This document shows, in pieces, positions 43,493-52,769 of a DNA stretch of 64,000 bases. The DNA comes from Microbacterium sp. 70-16. Its GTDB lineage: Bacteria; Actinomycetota; Actinomycetes; Actinomycetales; Microbacteriaceae. How positions within the stretch are numbered: the first letter of the stretch is position 1; each line of letters opens with the position of its first letter. The notes under the pieces are model-generated. The model made no database searches. It had not been told where the DNA came from and was given only the letters and a program-made list of their open reading frames with translations. Location of the stretch: contig NZ_MKTQ01000017.1 in assembly GCF_001898315.1 (NCBI RefSeq), positions 1 through 64,000 of the forward strand. Reading direction: 5' to 3'. The position numbers were made by a program, and so were the translations under genes.

Positions 43493-44442
43493 TCTTCCGC
43501 CGTGCGACGATCCGCCTCACCGTCGCGTACACGGTCATCCAGCTGGCGATCTTCGCGATCTTCGCGATCGGCGTGTACACGTTCGTCACCGGAACGTTCG
43601 ATTTCGACGCCGCCGAGAGCGATGGCGAAGGCGCAGTTAATGCCGCGGAGCAAGGATTCGCGTTGCTGCGCACTGCGCTGATCGTGTTCTATGCCTGCCT
43701 CCTCGTCGTCATCCCGCTGTTCAGCTGGCTGATGGCACGTTCGGCGCTGAAACCGATCCGGGTCAGCTTCGAACGACAACAGCAGTTCGTCGATGGTGCT
43801 TCCCACGAGATGCGCACCCCGCTCAGCGTCATCCAGGGGGAACTCGAACTGGCTCTGAGTCGCTCCCGTTCACCCGCCGAGTATCAGGAAGCGATCACTG
43901 TCGCACTTACGGCCACGGGTGGGCTCATCCGGCTTACCGAGGACCTGCTGAAACTGTCCCGCACGAGCAAGGCGGAACTCTCCGACAGCTTCACCCTGAT
44001 CGATCTGAATGAGATCCTTCCGGAGCTGGTCGTCGCTGCTGCGGGCCGCCGCGACGATGTTCACATCGCCGTCGACACTGGGCCCCCGCTACCGGTGCGT
44101 GGATCAGCCGAACTCCTCTCGCGCGCGATCGGGAACGTCCTCGACAACGCAGTGAAGTTCAGCGGCCCGGGCGGCGCTGTCACCCTCAGTACCACCCGCG
44201 GCGACGGGGGTGCAGCCGTGATCCGGATTGACGACGACGGTATCGGAATGACTCCCGCAGAACTCGTCCATGCTTTCGACCGGTTCTGGCGTGCCGAAAC
44301 ATCACGAACCACCCCGGGGCACGGATTGGGGTTGGCGTTGACAAAGCAGATCATGCAGGCCCATGACGGCTCCATCGCTCTCGAATCCTGGCCCGGGCGC
44401 GGGAGCACGGTCACCTTCAAAATACCGACCGCCACGCGCTGA
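43489..44442 (+). CDS. Sensor histidine kinase, 317 aa
   Basis: Two TM helices (VIQLAIFAIFAIGVYTFVTG and TALIVFYACLLVVIPLFSWL) around a short extracytoplasmic loop, no separate HAMP domain visible. The H-box is FVDGASHEMRTPLSVIQGEL, followed by N-box NVLDNAVKFS, G1 DDDGIGM and G2 GHGLGLALTKQI. The very short sensor loop suggests sensing of, or with, the neighbouring ABC transporter. Confidence 0.92.
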   Translation: MIFRRATIRLTVAYTVIQLAIFAIFAIGVYTFVTGTFDFDAAESDGEGAVNAAEQGFALLRTALIVFYACLLVVIPLFSWLMARSALKPIRVSFERQQQFVDGASHEMRTPLSVIQGELELALSRSRSPAEYQEAITVALTATGGLIRLTEDLLKLSRTSKAELSDSFTLIDLNEILPELVVAAAGRRDDVHIAVDTGPPLPVRGSAELLSRAIGNVLDNAVKFSGPGGAVTLSTTRGDGGAAVIRIDDDGIGMTPAELVHAFDRFWRAETSRTTPGHGLGLALTKQIMQAHDGSIALESWPGRGSTVTFKIPTATR

Positions 44443-44628
44443 CCGCGAACGGATGGTCCACCGACAGAGCCAACGGGCGACGGTCCGGAGGCAATTCTGG
44501 CGCTCTCACGTTCATCTCATCGCCTTCTTCTTAGCCTGTATTCACAGTCGAGAACTCACTCGATCTTCAACGAAAGGCAGTCCGCAACCGCCACTGCGGC
44601 GGTGAACGACACCGCGAAGGAGAACAGC

Positions 44629-45144
44629 ATGAAGACAACAGCCAAGCGGGCGATCGCCACCGGCGCACTCGTCACCGCACTCGCCCTGGGCGGCACCGGA
44701 GTGGCCGTCGCCACTACCGGCGCGGCAAGCGCCCCGGCAAATACCACCAACAGCGAGCAGGACCCCGGCTACGTCGGAACCATCCCCGCTCCAAACGACG
44801 GCACAGCCGACACCGAGGAAGCCGACGGCGCCAAGGGCGCCGAAGGCGCAGAAGCTGCGGAAGGGACGGAAGGCGCAGAAGGGGCGGATGACTCCGCTGC
44901 CGAAGCTGCACAGTCGACCGCCCTGGAAAGCCTCGCGAAAGTCACGCCAGAGGAGGCCACTGCGGTCGCACTGAAGGCGGTCTCCGGGACGGCCGCCGCC
45001 GCACAGCTCGAGAACGAGAACGGGTTCGTCGTCTACGGCATCGAGGTCACCACCGCCGACGGCACCGTCATCGATGTCAAGATCGATGCCGGCGACGGAA
45101 CAGTTCTCGCACAAGACACCGCAGACTCGGAGACCTCGGACTGA
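44629..45144 (+). CDS. Secreted PepSY-domain protein, 171 aa
   Basis: Signal peptide (MKTTAKRAIATGALVTALAL then GGTGVAVA), a low-complexity acidic Ala/Glu/Gly linker (KGAEGAEAAEGTEGAEGAD), and a PepSY-type C-terminal domain (TPEEATAVALKAVSG, then YGIEVTTADGTVIDVKIDAG). AAGGAG precedes the ATG. It follows a two-component system, the usual setting for PepSY proteins. Confidence 0.8.
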   Translation: MKTTAKRAIATGALVTALALGGTGVAVATTGAASAPANTTNSEQDPGYVGTIPAPNDGTADTEEADGAKGAEGAEAAEGTEGAEGADDSAAEAAQSTALESLAKVTPEEATAVALKAVSGTAAAAQLENENGFVVYGIEVTTADGTVIDVKIDAGDGTVLAQDTADSETSD

Positions 45145-45163
45145 TTGCGTCGCCTGCGACCGT

Positions 45164-45202
45164 GAGGGTCTGCGCCCGGCATTTGCGCCGGCGCAGACCC
45201 TC
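45164..45202 (+). terminator. Terminator-like hairpin after the PepSY gene
   Basis: Perfect 13-base stem (GAGGGTCTGCGCC at 45164-45176, its complement at 45190-45202) 19 bases after the stop, no strong T-run. Confidence 0.6.
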
Positions 45203-45444
45203 GAGTCGTTGACGCCGCCCGGCTGCATCTGGTCTGCGATCGCGCGGCACCTCCGTGAAGTCGTCATGTGATGGAGCGGCAGGACAGTGTTGCCAGAGAG
45301 CCGCCGTACCCGGTATACGATTGCCGATCCGGGAAGGTTGTCGGCCGGAGGTCGGAGGTTGGTCTGCGGGAGCCTCGCCGCAGGCTCTTGGCCGATCGTG
45401 AGAACGTATCACAGGATTAAGGCCCTTATCGATTGGAGCCCGGC
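45203..45444. other. Spacer between PepSY gene and PAP2 gene
   Basis: No gene or clear regulatory element seen. Confidence 0.35.
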
Positions 45445-46313
45445 ATGATTCGAGCCGAAAAGCCTGATCACGGAGATCCCGGTGAGATCGCACACGATAG
45501 CCGGATCTCTCCACGGCGGAGTAACTCAGTGTGGCGTCGCCTCGCCCATGGTGTGCGCACGGTCAGCGAACGACTCGGACCGAACGGTGCATTGATCCTA
45601 ATCCTGGCGTTTGGGCTGATTCTCGTTCTCGTGCTTAGCGTCGCTGCCGCCCAGGTGTACGACAACATCACCGACGCAGATGGGGTAGCCGGTCTCGACC
45701 GCCCCCTGCTCGACTTCGTTCTTTCCCTCCGATCGCCATTTCTCGACGTGATCCTCACCGGATACACCCATATCGCCGGTCCCGTTGGCATGCCCATCAT
45801 CGCCATCGCTGCGATGGCGATTCTCTCGATCCATCGCCGATCCTGGACGCCAGTGATCCTGATCGTCGCCAGCGGCGGCGGGTCGCTCCTCATGACGGTC
45901 GTAGGAAAACAACTGTTCGGACGCGACCGGCCTCCTCTCGCCGATGCGGTGCCCCCGTATGAACACTCGGCATCCTTCCCGAGCGGGCACACATTGAACG
46001 CGGTGACAGTCATAGGGGTGATCGCCTACCTGCTCATCCTGCGTCAGACGACCTTCCGGGCCAAGACCGTCACGATCGCCACCGCCGCACTCTTCGCCTT
46101 CACCACAGGCATCGATCGGATCTACCTCGGACACCACTGGGCAACCGACGTCCTCGGTGCCTGGATGCTCGGCGCTGCCTGACTCGCTCTGGTCATCACC
46201 GCACACCAGCTCTACCTCACCGCTCGCGTCCTGCACGAGCAACAAGATCCCGACGGGTCTCGTCCAAGCCCCTCCCTGGTTCCAGGCGCGCATCGGACGC
46301 AGCGGAGAAGGTG
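45445..46313 (+). pseudogene. PAP2-family phosphatase gene with in-frame premature TGA
   Basis: Membrane lipid phosphatase: KQLFGRDRPP, SASFPSGHTLNAV and GIDRIYLGHHWATDV form the three-part catalytic signature, with several TM helices. A TGA at 46180-46182 follows GAWMLGAA. The same frame continues LALVITAHQLYLTARVLHEQ, completing the last helix and cytosolic tail, to a stop at 46311-46313. TGA probably replaces TGG (Trp). The catalytic residues precede the stop, so the truncated protein could retain some activity. ATG at 45445 with GGAG upstream. Confidence 0.75.
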
Positions 46314-46516
46314 ACGCCGACGGCACGATCGAAAAAACCACTGAGGACATCGCCCGCCTCATCGGCTCCAAACGGTCTCACATGCGATCTCGAGGCTCGT
46401 TCATCGTCTTCACGGACAGGATTCTCCACGTGCAACCGCTCGCGTTGCCTGGCGATAAGGCCACAGCCGGTTGAGGGACTCAGCTGACTACGGACCCTCG
46501 CGAAGGCCGAGGATCT

Positions 46517-46717
46517 TCAGCGCGGCTGCGCCGGTGTCTTCAGGTAGTCGAATGTGCCCGGTGCATTCTGTGTGTCGCTCAGGCGATAGATCACGCCCTC
46601 GTGATCGATAACGGGCTTGGGCATGCCGTCCGGCTGAAACGGGCACAGAACGGGCTGCCCCGCATCGGTGGGTGTCGGTCCATCGTGCAATACCGCAACG
46701 TACGTCTTGATGGTCAT
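46517..46717 (-). CDS. Hypothetical protein, 66 aa
   Basis: MTIKTYVAVLHDGPTPTDAG...VIYRLSDTQNAPGTFDYLKTP. Not recognised. Small, acidic-neutral, with no TM. Divergent from the ArsR-type regulator at 46765 and sharing its 47-base control region, so it may respond to the same metal. Confidence 0.5.
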   Translation of the reverse strand: MTIKTYVAVLHDGPTPTDAGQPVLCPFQPDGMPKPVIDHEGVIYRLSDTQNAPGTFDYLKTPAQPR

Positions 46718-46751
46718 CCTTCGACGGTACCCCGTCGATCCAACGAAGATG

Positions 46752-46781
46752 TTATTATCTACGCATGAATGCAGATAGTAA
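46752..46781. promoter_or_regulatory. ArsR/SmtB operator overlapping the regulator start codon
   Basis: TTATTATCT-N12-AGATAGTAA: 9-base arms with one mismatch, spacer of 12 bases. The ATG at 46765 begins at spacer base 5. A virtually identical site lies at 52412-52441 in front of a paralogous regulator. Confidence 0.7.
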
Positions 46782-47172
46782 GGTTTGTGGTCGGATGCCC
46801 GAGAGCGACTTCGTCGAGCTGGCGGTTGAGATCTTCGGGATGCTTGCCGATGCGACGCGCGTGCGGTTGATTCTGGCGTTGCGTGAGGCCGGGGAGCTGT
46901 CCGTGAACGACCTGGCGGAGATGGTGGATAAGGCCCCGCCGTCGGTGTCGCAGCATCTTGCCAAGCTCCGGCTGGCGCGTATCGTCTCGACCCGGCAGGA
47001 CGGGACCCGGGTGTTTTACCGGCTGGAGAATGAGCACGCGTCGCAGCTGGTCCGAGATGCGATCTTCCAGGCCGAGCACTCCCTGGGCGGCACCCCCCGC
47101 CACCACCACCCGGAGGCGGCCACGGTAGAAACCGCCTCCGCAGAACCGCGCCTTCAGAGCGCGGACGTATGA
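46765..47172 (+). CDS. ArsR/SmtB-family metal-responsive repressor, 135 aa
   Basis: Winged helix: FGMLADATRVRLILALREAG and DKAPPSVSQHLAKLRLARIV. The His-rich C-terminus (TPRHHHPEA) and the acidic/His helix AIFQAEHSL suggest SmtB/CzrA-like or NmtR-like metal sites for Zn, Co or Ni rather than arsenic. It overlaps the P1B-4 ATPase gene (ATGA), the likely target. Confidence 0.87.
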   Translation: MNADSKVCGRMPESDFVELAVEIFGMLADATRVRLILALREAGELSVNDLAEMVDKAPPSVSQHLAKLRLARIVSTRQDGTRVFYRLENEHASQLVRDAIFQAEHSLGGTPRHHHPEAATVETASAEPRLQSADV

Positions 47173-49067
47173 GCATCCTCACCGAACCGGGGCTGCGCCC
47201 TGGGGGCCGGGCACTGCCGAAGCCACCATCGATCTTCGTCACCGGGGCACGTTTGCCCGAGGTGCGGTGGGCGGCTCTTGCTCTGTTGCTGTTTCTGGTC
47301 GCGTGGCCGCTGCAGGTGGCCGGTGCCCCGGAGCCGGTGTGGTGGACGCTGTATCTTGTCGGGTACGTTGCGGGCGGGTGGGAGCCGGCCTGGGCGGGTC
47401 TGACGGCGCTTCGGAACAAGGTTCTCGACGTGGATCTGTTGATGATCGTCGCCGCGATCGCCGCCGCCGCGATCGGACAGGTGTTCGATGGCGCGCTTCT
47501 GATCGTCATCTTCGCCACCAGCGGCGCCCTTGAAGCTCTCGTCACTCAGCGCACCGCGGACTCCGTGAGCAGCCTCTTGACGCTCGCACCAGAACACGCC
47601 ACACGCCTCACCCGCCGCCGGGACCGTGAGGACCTGGCGGAGGTTCCGACATCCGCTCTGGAGGTCGGGGATCTGATCCTGGTGCGCCCCGGTGAGCGCA
47701 TCGGCGCGGACGGGATCGTGGTCGACGGGGTCAGCGAAGTCGACCAGGCAGCGATGACCGGGGAGTCGATGCCGGTCCGACGCGGCGAAGGGCAGGACGT
47801 GCTCTCCGGAACCGTGAACGGCACCGGCGCTCTCACCGTCCGGGTCACCCGCCCCGCCAGCGAGTCCGTCATCGCCCGGGTGGTGACGATGGTGTCCGAG
47901 GCCTCGGAGACGAAGTCCCAACGGCAGATGTTCATCGAGAAGGTCGAGCAACGATATTCCCTCGGTGTGGTCGCGGCGACCCTGCTGGTGTTCTTCGTCC
48001 CGTTGATGTTCGGTACCGACTTCCGGGAGGCGCTGCTGCGCGCGATCACCTTCATGATCGTGGCATCTCCGTGTGCGGTGGTCCTCTCCACCATGCCGCC
48101 GTTGCTCGCGTCGATCGCGAACGCGGGACGGCACGGGGTGCTGGTCAAATCCGCGACCGTGATGGAACGCCTCGGCCGGACCTCGCTGGTCGCGTTCGAT
48201 AAGACCGGAACGCTCACCCACGGCGCCCCCGTAGTGAGAGACGTCACCGCACGGCCCGGGCACACCCGCCAGTCGGTGCTGGCGTGGGCGGCCGCTGTAG
48301 AGCAGCACAGCGAGCACCCGATCGGGCGGGCCATCGTCCGCGCCGTCCCGGAGGGCACCACCCCTGCTACGAACTTTCGGGCGATCCCCGGCCACGGGGT
48401 CGAAGGGGTCGTCGACGGGCGCCTGGTCCGCGTCGTGCAGACGGTTGACGGATCGGGCACGGTCGGCACGATCGTGGACGTCCTGGTCGATAATGAACCT
48501 GTCGGAACGCTCACCCTCGATGACGCACTCCGCCCGGACGCAGCCTCCTCGGTCGCACGAACCGAAGCCCTCACCGCATCGCCGGTGCACCTGCTCACCG
48601 GGGACAACGACCGCACCGCCACAGACATCGCCGCACGCACCGGGATTCGTGTCGTCCACGCCCGGCTGCTCCCCGCTGACAAGGCTGACGCGGTGAAACG
48701 ACTCGAGGATGACGGCGCCACCGTGATGGTCGTCGGCGACGGGGTCAACGACGCCCCCGCTCTGGCTGCGGCCAGTATCGGCGTCGCGATGGGTCGGCAC
48801 GGCTCCGACCTGGCCCTGGATACTGCAGATGCGGTGATCATCCGCGACGAGCTGTCGGCGGTGCCGGCGGTGATCAACCTGTCTCGCAAAGCGCACCGGT
48901 ATGTGGTGGCGAACCTGATCATCGCCGCGACCTTCATCACCGTGCTGGTGACATGGGACCTGATCGCCACATTACCGTTGCCGCTCGCGGTGGCCGGACA
49001 CGAAGGATCTACCGTCATCGTCGCCCTCAATGGGCTGCGACTGCTACGTAAGAGCGCCTGGACATGA
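47169..49067 (+). CDS. P1B-4-type heavy-metal ATPase (Co/Zn/Fe exporter-like), 632 aa
   Basis: Six-TM-core P-type ATPase without N-terminal metal domains. AMTGES in the A-domain, SPC metal motif in VASPCAVVLSTMPPLLAS, DKTGTLTHGAP phosphorylation site, EQHSEHPIGRAI, and MVVGDGVNDAPALAAASIG. The last helix has AGHEGSTVIVALNGLRLL; the HEGS/GT motif with SPC defines P1B-4 (CtpD/CtpJ/CoaT-like). Predicted to export Co, Fe or Zn from the cytoplasm. Confidence 0.92.
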   Translation: MSILTEPGLRPGGRALPKPPSIFVTGARLPEVRWAALALLLFLVAWPLQVAGAPEPVWWTLYLVGYVAGGWEPAWAGLTALRNKVLDVDLLMIVAAIAAAAIGQVFDGALLIVIFATSGALEALVTQRTADSVSSLLTLAPEHATRLTRRRDREDLAEVPTSALEVGDLILVRPGERIGADGIVVDGVSEVDQAAMTGESMPVRRGEGQDVLSGTVNGTGALTVRVTRPASESVIARVVTMVSEASETKSQRQMFIEKVEQRYSLGVVAATLLVFFVPLMFGTDFREALLRAITFMIVASPCAVVLSTMPPLLASIANAGRHGVLVKSATVMERLGRTSLVAFDKTGTLTHGAPVVRDVTARPGHTRQSVLAWAAAVEQHSEHPIGRAIVRAVPEGTTPATNFRAIPGHGVEGVVDGRLVRVVQTVDGSGTVGTIVDVLVDNEPVGTLTLDDALRPDAASSVARTEALTASPVHLLTGDNDRTATDIAARTGIRVVHARLLPADKADAVKRLEDDGATVMVVGDGVNDAPALAAASIGVAMGRHGSDLALDTADAVIIRDELSAVPAVINLSRKAHRYVVANLIIAATFITVLVTWDLIATLPLPLAVAGHEGSTVIVALNGLRLLRKSAWT

Positions 49068-49107
49068 GAACCACTTGCCGCCCAGCCCTGTCTATCGGAG
49101 GCCGATC

Positions 49108-49566
49108 ATGACACCCAAACGTCCCGCCGCGGCCGCGTCCGCGTTGGATTCCGAGAACGCGCTGGTCATCGTCTGTCGCGGCGGTGACTGTGGGAGCCGG
49201 CGAAAGCACCCCGCCGTCGATCATGCCGCGCAGCTCACGACCATCCGTACCCGCGTCGGCGGCGCGGCCGAGGTGTTGGTCAGCAAGTGTCTCGACGCGT
49301 GCGAGCACTCCAACGTCATCGTCGTCGTCCCAGGACAGGAAGATCGCACCCGGGGAGCCGAGCCGGTCTGGCTGGGCGAGGTCAATGACCCCGACGTCAC
49401 CGCCGATCTGATCGACTGGGTCACCTCTCCCACACCTTGGTCAGTGCAGCCGCCCACGCTCGTCGACATCCACACCTTCACCCCCACCCGCCGCAGCCGC
49501 CACGAACTGGAAGATCCGGACACGGTGCCCGCAGCGCGCCCTACCCGTCGCGGCCGGAAGAGATAG
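49108..49566 (+). CDS. Thioredoxin-like [2Fe-2S] domain protein, 152 aa
   Basis: VIVCRGGDCGSRRKH and LVSKCLDACEHSNVIVVVPG give the C-x4-C ... C-x3-C pattern of thioredoxin-like [2Fe-2S] ferredoxins. The C-terminal basic tail is extra. It follows the P1B-4 ATPase; CtpD-type ATPases in actinobacteria are often paired with redox proteins. CGGAGG before the ATG. Confidence 0.75.
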   Translation: MTPKRPAAAASALDSENALVIVCRGGDCGSRRKHPAVDHAAQLTTIRTRVGGAAEVLVSKCLDACEHSNVIVVVPGQEDRTRGAEPVWLGEVNDPDVTADLIDWVTSPTPWSVQPPTLVDIHTFTPTRRSRHELEDPDTVPAARPTRRGRKR

Positions 49567-49655
49567 GCCCGACAACTGGTCGTGACCCCGATCTTTCAAG
49601 GACGTCCGGTGAGGGGAGCGCAAAGGCGGGGTGCGTCGTGGTCCCATGGTGAGCG

Positions 49656-50246
49656 CTATTCAGTGGGGCATGCACGCTCCGCTGATTCCTCGAACACCGG
49701 CACGGGTCGGGTCTGTGCTTGCTCAGCTGTTGCCGCGACGCCATTGCGTTCGATGTCTTGGATGAGCCAGTCCATCTCGAGAATCTCGCGGCGTTGCGCT
49801 TCGCTGATCTCGACAGCGAGCTCGCAGACGCGGACGTCCTGGATTTGAGCGCGTTCGGCCCGGGTGATCGCCATGGAGTGGTGGGGAATCATGGCGCGCA
49901 TGAAGGCCGTGTCGTCAACAGTGATCTGACTGCGGTCGAGGACGACGCCGCCTCCGACCAGCAGCACGCCCGCGGTGATGATGGCGATGTTGGCTTTGGT
50001 GTTCTTGTACATGCTCAGCATCCAGCCGAGCATGATGAGCACCATCGTGCCACCCATGGTGAGCGTCATGAACACCCGGCTTTCACTGAAACGGACGTGA
50101 GCCCATTCCCAGGAGCCAACGAACATCACCCAGTACATCACCACCATCGCGGTGAGTATCATCGCCGCGAATCGGATGTACATGTTCATCTGCTTGCGGG
50201 GCTTGTGCTGTCCCTGATCGGTGCCGGTTTTCTTGTCTGTCGGCAT
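49656..50246 (-). CDS. DUF305 protein with three TM helices, 196 aa
   Basis: N-terminal TM segments (YIRFAAMILTAMVVMYWVMF, VFMTLTMGGTMVLIMLGWML, ANIAIITAGVLLVGGGVVL) precede a DUF305 ferritin-like helical domain: FMRAMIPHHSMAITRAERAQ and EISEAQRREILEMDWLI. HHxMA with later Glu/Met is the likely copper-binding part. AAGGAGG before the ATG. Next to a Cys-rich copper protein. Confidence 0.85.
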   Translation of the reverse strand: MPTDKKTGTDQGQHKPRKQMNMYIRFAAMILTAMVVMYWVMFVGSWEWAHVRFSESRVFMTLTMGGTMVLIMLGWMLSMYKNTKANIAIITAGVLLVGGGVVLDRSQITVDDTAFMRAMIPHHSMAITRAERAQIQDVRVCELAVEISEAQRREILEMDWLIQDIERNGVAATAEQAQTRPVPVFEESAERACPTE

Positions 50247-50307
50247 GAAGGTCGGCCCTCCTTTTCGTTTCGGTGTTTCGGCCGGGGCCGGAGGTGTCGA
50301 ACCGTGG

Positions 50308-50712
50308 TCAGAGGGCTTGGAGCAGTTCGGTGCACGCTCGCTCGCAGCGTCGGCACGCTTCGGCACAGATGCGGCAGTGCTCGTGCATGTCTTCGTGTAG
50401 CTCGCATTCGCTGGCGCAGCTGGCGCATGCAGTGCGGCAGGCCTCGAGCGTTGCTCGGGTGAGGTTGGCGTCGTAGCCGGTATGGCGGGACAGTATGCGT
50501 GCTGTTGCATCGCACAGGTCGGCGCAGTCGAGGTTCGTGCGGATGCATTTGATGAGATCCGCGACCATGTCTTCGCTGAGGCAGGCGTCGGCGCATGCGG
50601 TGCAGGCCTGTGCGCACTCCACACACGCGTCAATGCAGGTGGAGAGCGCTTCTTGGTCGATACCGCCGAGATCCTTTGGATACGTTCGCAGCATTTCTGC
50701 GGTGGTGGACAT
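50308..50712 (-). CDS. Cys-rich four-helix copper-binding protein (Csp/DUF326-like), 134 aa
   Basis: About 19 Cys in CxxxC/CxxC spacing along four helices (CIDACVECAQACTACADACL, CRTACASCASECELHED, HCRICAEACRRCERAC). This is the layout of Csp copper-storage proteins, which line a helical bundle with Cys thiolates and hold many Cu(I). No signal peptide, so cytosolic (Csp3-like). Probably buffers copper together with the DUF305 protein. Confidence 0.88.
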   Translation of the reverse strand: MSTTAEMLRTYPKDLGGIDQEALSTCIDACVECAQACTACADACLSEDMVADLIKCIRTNLDCADLCDATARILSRHTGYDANLTRATLEACRTACASCASECELHEDMHEHCRICAEACRRCERACTELLQAL

Positions 50713-50848
50713 GGCTGTTTCCTTCCGTCGTTGATCGTTCGACGATTACTACGGTTCGCGCGCCTCAGCGCGACTGCAAGGGGGTTGTATGCCGTATCCC
50801 CGTGGGGTAGCCGACCAATGCTGGCAGCGACGCCGACCTCCGCTGGCG

Positions 50849-51264
50849 CTACTCGCGCGTTTTGGCGATCGCGAGGAGCGCGGCAAGCCCGTCGGGTGTT
50901 CCTGGCCAGTTTCGCTCAAGGGCGTCCATGCCGGCGTGTGTGATGGCGAAGCGCAACCCGATCGCGACGAGGATCGCGTCGTCGAGGTATCCGAGTACCG
51001 GGATGAAGTCGGGGACCAGGTCGATCGGTAACAGCAGATAGACGAGAAGGCCACCCAGCCACCACCGGGTAGGGCGCGGCACACCCTTGTCGAAGGCCAG
51101 ACGTTTGATGAGCCGGACGGCGTCGGGGCCAGACGGGCCATTTCCCGCCAATCGATGGAGCGGTCAGCTCGCCGGTAGTGAACAAGCAGCGCAACAATCA
51201 ACGCACCCCACAAAAGCGCGATACCACCGAGGACACTGAGAAGAATCTGCAACCAGAACGGCAT
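50849..51264 (-). pseudogene. Second DUF1232 membrane protein gene with frameshift
   Basis: Frame 1 starts MPFWLQILLSVLGGIALLWG and runs to REMARLAP. Frame 2 continues DAVRLIKRLAFDKGV and [21 protein letters not shown] single base seems missing in the C-run near 51129 (GCCCCG where GCCCCCG would keep the frame). Closely related in layout to the broken gene at 24589-25010. Confidence 0.75.
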
Positions 51265-51275
51265 GCGTGCGGACC

Positions 51276-52286
51276 TCAGCTCACCGGGGATCGCCCGCGA
51301 CCCGGGACTCCCGGATCGGACACCCCTCCGCGAGGCGACACCGCACCCGTGCCATCCGTGTGTTCGTGCGACTGCTCGCGTGCGTGATCGTCGCCGCTGG
51401 AGTCCTCCCCGGCGGCGGAATCAGCAGGAGGGGGAGTCCTCCCGGGGCGGTAGGGCGAGAGTTCCGGATCGGAGTGGCGGATGCTCTGGATGACGAGCAG
51501 GCCGATGCCGACGAGGACGACGGCGAAGGATGCCCAGATGTTGGCGGGGATGCCGAGGGGCGCATCACTGGTGGGATCGATGCGGATCGCTTCCAGCCCG
51601 CTGCGACCGAGGCCGTACCAGACCAGGTAGAGCGCGAGGCTGCGCCCCCAGCCCCGAACGAAACGCCGCTCCAGCGCAACGATGAGGGCCGCACCGAGCA
51701 GGTTCCAGATCAGCTCGTACAAGAACAGTGGATGAAACAGGGTGCCCGCCGGTGCACCGTCGGGGAACATCGGTGCAGTCGGCAGGATCTCCAATCCCCA
51801 GGGCAGCGTGGTGGGGAGGCCGAAAAGTTCCTGGTTGAAATAGTTCCCGAGCCGGCCGATGGCCTGCGCAACGAGCAGAGCGGGAGCCAGCGCGTCAGCG
51901 AAGACCCAGAACCGGAGCCCGGCGCGACGGCACCCGATATAGACGCCGAGCGCACCGCCGAGAAGGGCCCCGTAGATCGCGTTGCCGCCGTCCCAGATCG
52001 CGAACACGTTCCACAGGTTCGCGTCGGGATAGAAATAGTCCGTGACATGGGTGAACACGTGATAGAAACGCGCGACGACGATCCCCAGCGGTACCGCCCA
52101 CAACGCGACGTCGATGACGGTCCACGCGGCAACTCCGCGTGCGCGAAGCCGGCGGTCGGTGATCAGCACCGCGGTGATGATCCCGGCGATGATGCACAGC
52201 GCATAGACATGCACGGTGAGCGGGCCGATCTGGAAGCTCGCCCACGAGGGATCCGGGCTCGGGATACTTAGCGGTGCGACGATCAC
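51276..52286 (-). CDS. lgt: Prolipoprotein diacylglyceryl transferase Lgt, 336 aa
   Basis: Integral membrane enzyme that adds diacylglycerol to lipobox Cys. Family features: FQIGPLTVHVYALCIIAGII, the RFYHVFTHVTDYF region, the Lgt signature QAIGRLGNYFNQELFGLPTT, LFHPLFLYELIWN and YGLGRSGLEAIRID. A Pro-rich, charged tail of about 65 residues is typical of actinobacteria. The GTG at 52286 has AGGAGG upstream. An accessory copy near metal genes. Confidence 0.92.
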   Translation of the reverse strand: MIVAPLSIPSPDPSWASFQIGPLTVHVYALCIIAGIITAVLITDRRLRARGVAAWTVIDVALWAVPLGIVVARFYHVFTHVTDYFYPDANLWNVFAIWDGGNAIYGALLGGALGVYIGCRRAGLRFWVFADALAPALLVAQAIGRLGNYFNQELFGLPTTLPWGLEILPTAPMFPDGAPAGTLFHPLFLYELIWNLLGAALIVALERRFVRGWGRSLALYLVWYGLGRSGLEAIRIDPTSDAPLGIPANIWASFAVVLVGIGLLVIQSIRHSDPELSPYRPGRTPPPADSAAGEDSSGDDHAREQSHEHTDGTGAVSPRGGVSDPGVPGRGRSPVS

Positions 52287-52411
52287 GGTGCCTCCTCCAA
52301 CTCGACTTCGACTAGGAACCTTACGCAACGGCGTGCCCATGGCAACCGACTGGGTGACCCGGCATCGCTCCACCGCAATAGAGAACGGGGACATCCGAAC
52401 CAAGACCTATC

Positions 52412-52441
52412 TTAGTATGTAAGCATGCATGCAGATACTAA
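52412..52441. promoter_or_regulatory. Second ArsR/SmtB operator overlapping a regulator start codon
   Basis: TTAGTATGT-N12-AGATACTAA (one mismatch), with the ATG at 52425 at spacer base 5, the same geometry as the site at 46752-46781. Confidence 0.7.
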
Positions 52442-52769
52442 TATAGATCGGTTGCAGTCGGATGGCCCGTTCGTTGAGGTGGCGGTGGAGGTGTTCCGGT
52501 TGCTCGCAGATGCGACACGGATTCGCATCGTCCTCGCCCTCCAAGAGGGGGAACTGTCGGTGAGCGCTCTCGCCGAGCTCGTGGACCGCAGCCCTGCGGC
52601 CGTGTCGCAGCATCTCGCGAAGTTGCGGTGGGGGAAGATCGTGCGGGTTCGCCAGGACGGCAACCGGATGTTCTACCGGCTCACGGACGAGCACGCGCAG
52701 CGCCTGGTCACCGAAGCGATTCTGCAAGCGGAACATGCTGTCGAAGACACCCCTCGGCACCACTCATGA
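52425..52769 (+). CDS. ArsR/SmtB-family repressor, 114 aa (paralogue of the one at 46765)
   Basis: Winged helix FRLLADATRIRIVLALQEGE and DRSPAAVSQHLAKLRWGKIV; the C-terminal helix AILQAEHAVEDTPRHHS parallels the other paralogue but has fewer His. Stop overlaps the MFS ATG (ATGA). Shared operator sequence implies possible cross-regulation. Confidence 0.87.
   Translation: MHADTNIDRLQSDGPFVEVAVEVFRLLADATRIRIVLALQEGELSVSALAELVDRSPAAVSQHLAKLRWGKIVRVRQDGNRMFYRLTDEHAQRLVTEAILQAEHAVEDTPRHHS

Noticed and set aside
46718..47545. Extension of the 66-residue minus-strand protein to 342 residues
   Set aside because: The upstream part runs antisense through the ArsR gene and into the P-type ATPase gene; the ATG at 46717 is sufficient.
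47154..48896. Minus-strand open frame of 580 codons
   Set aside because: Mirror frame of the P1B-4 ATPase, whose motifs are all present on the plus strand.
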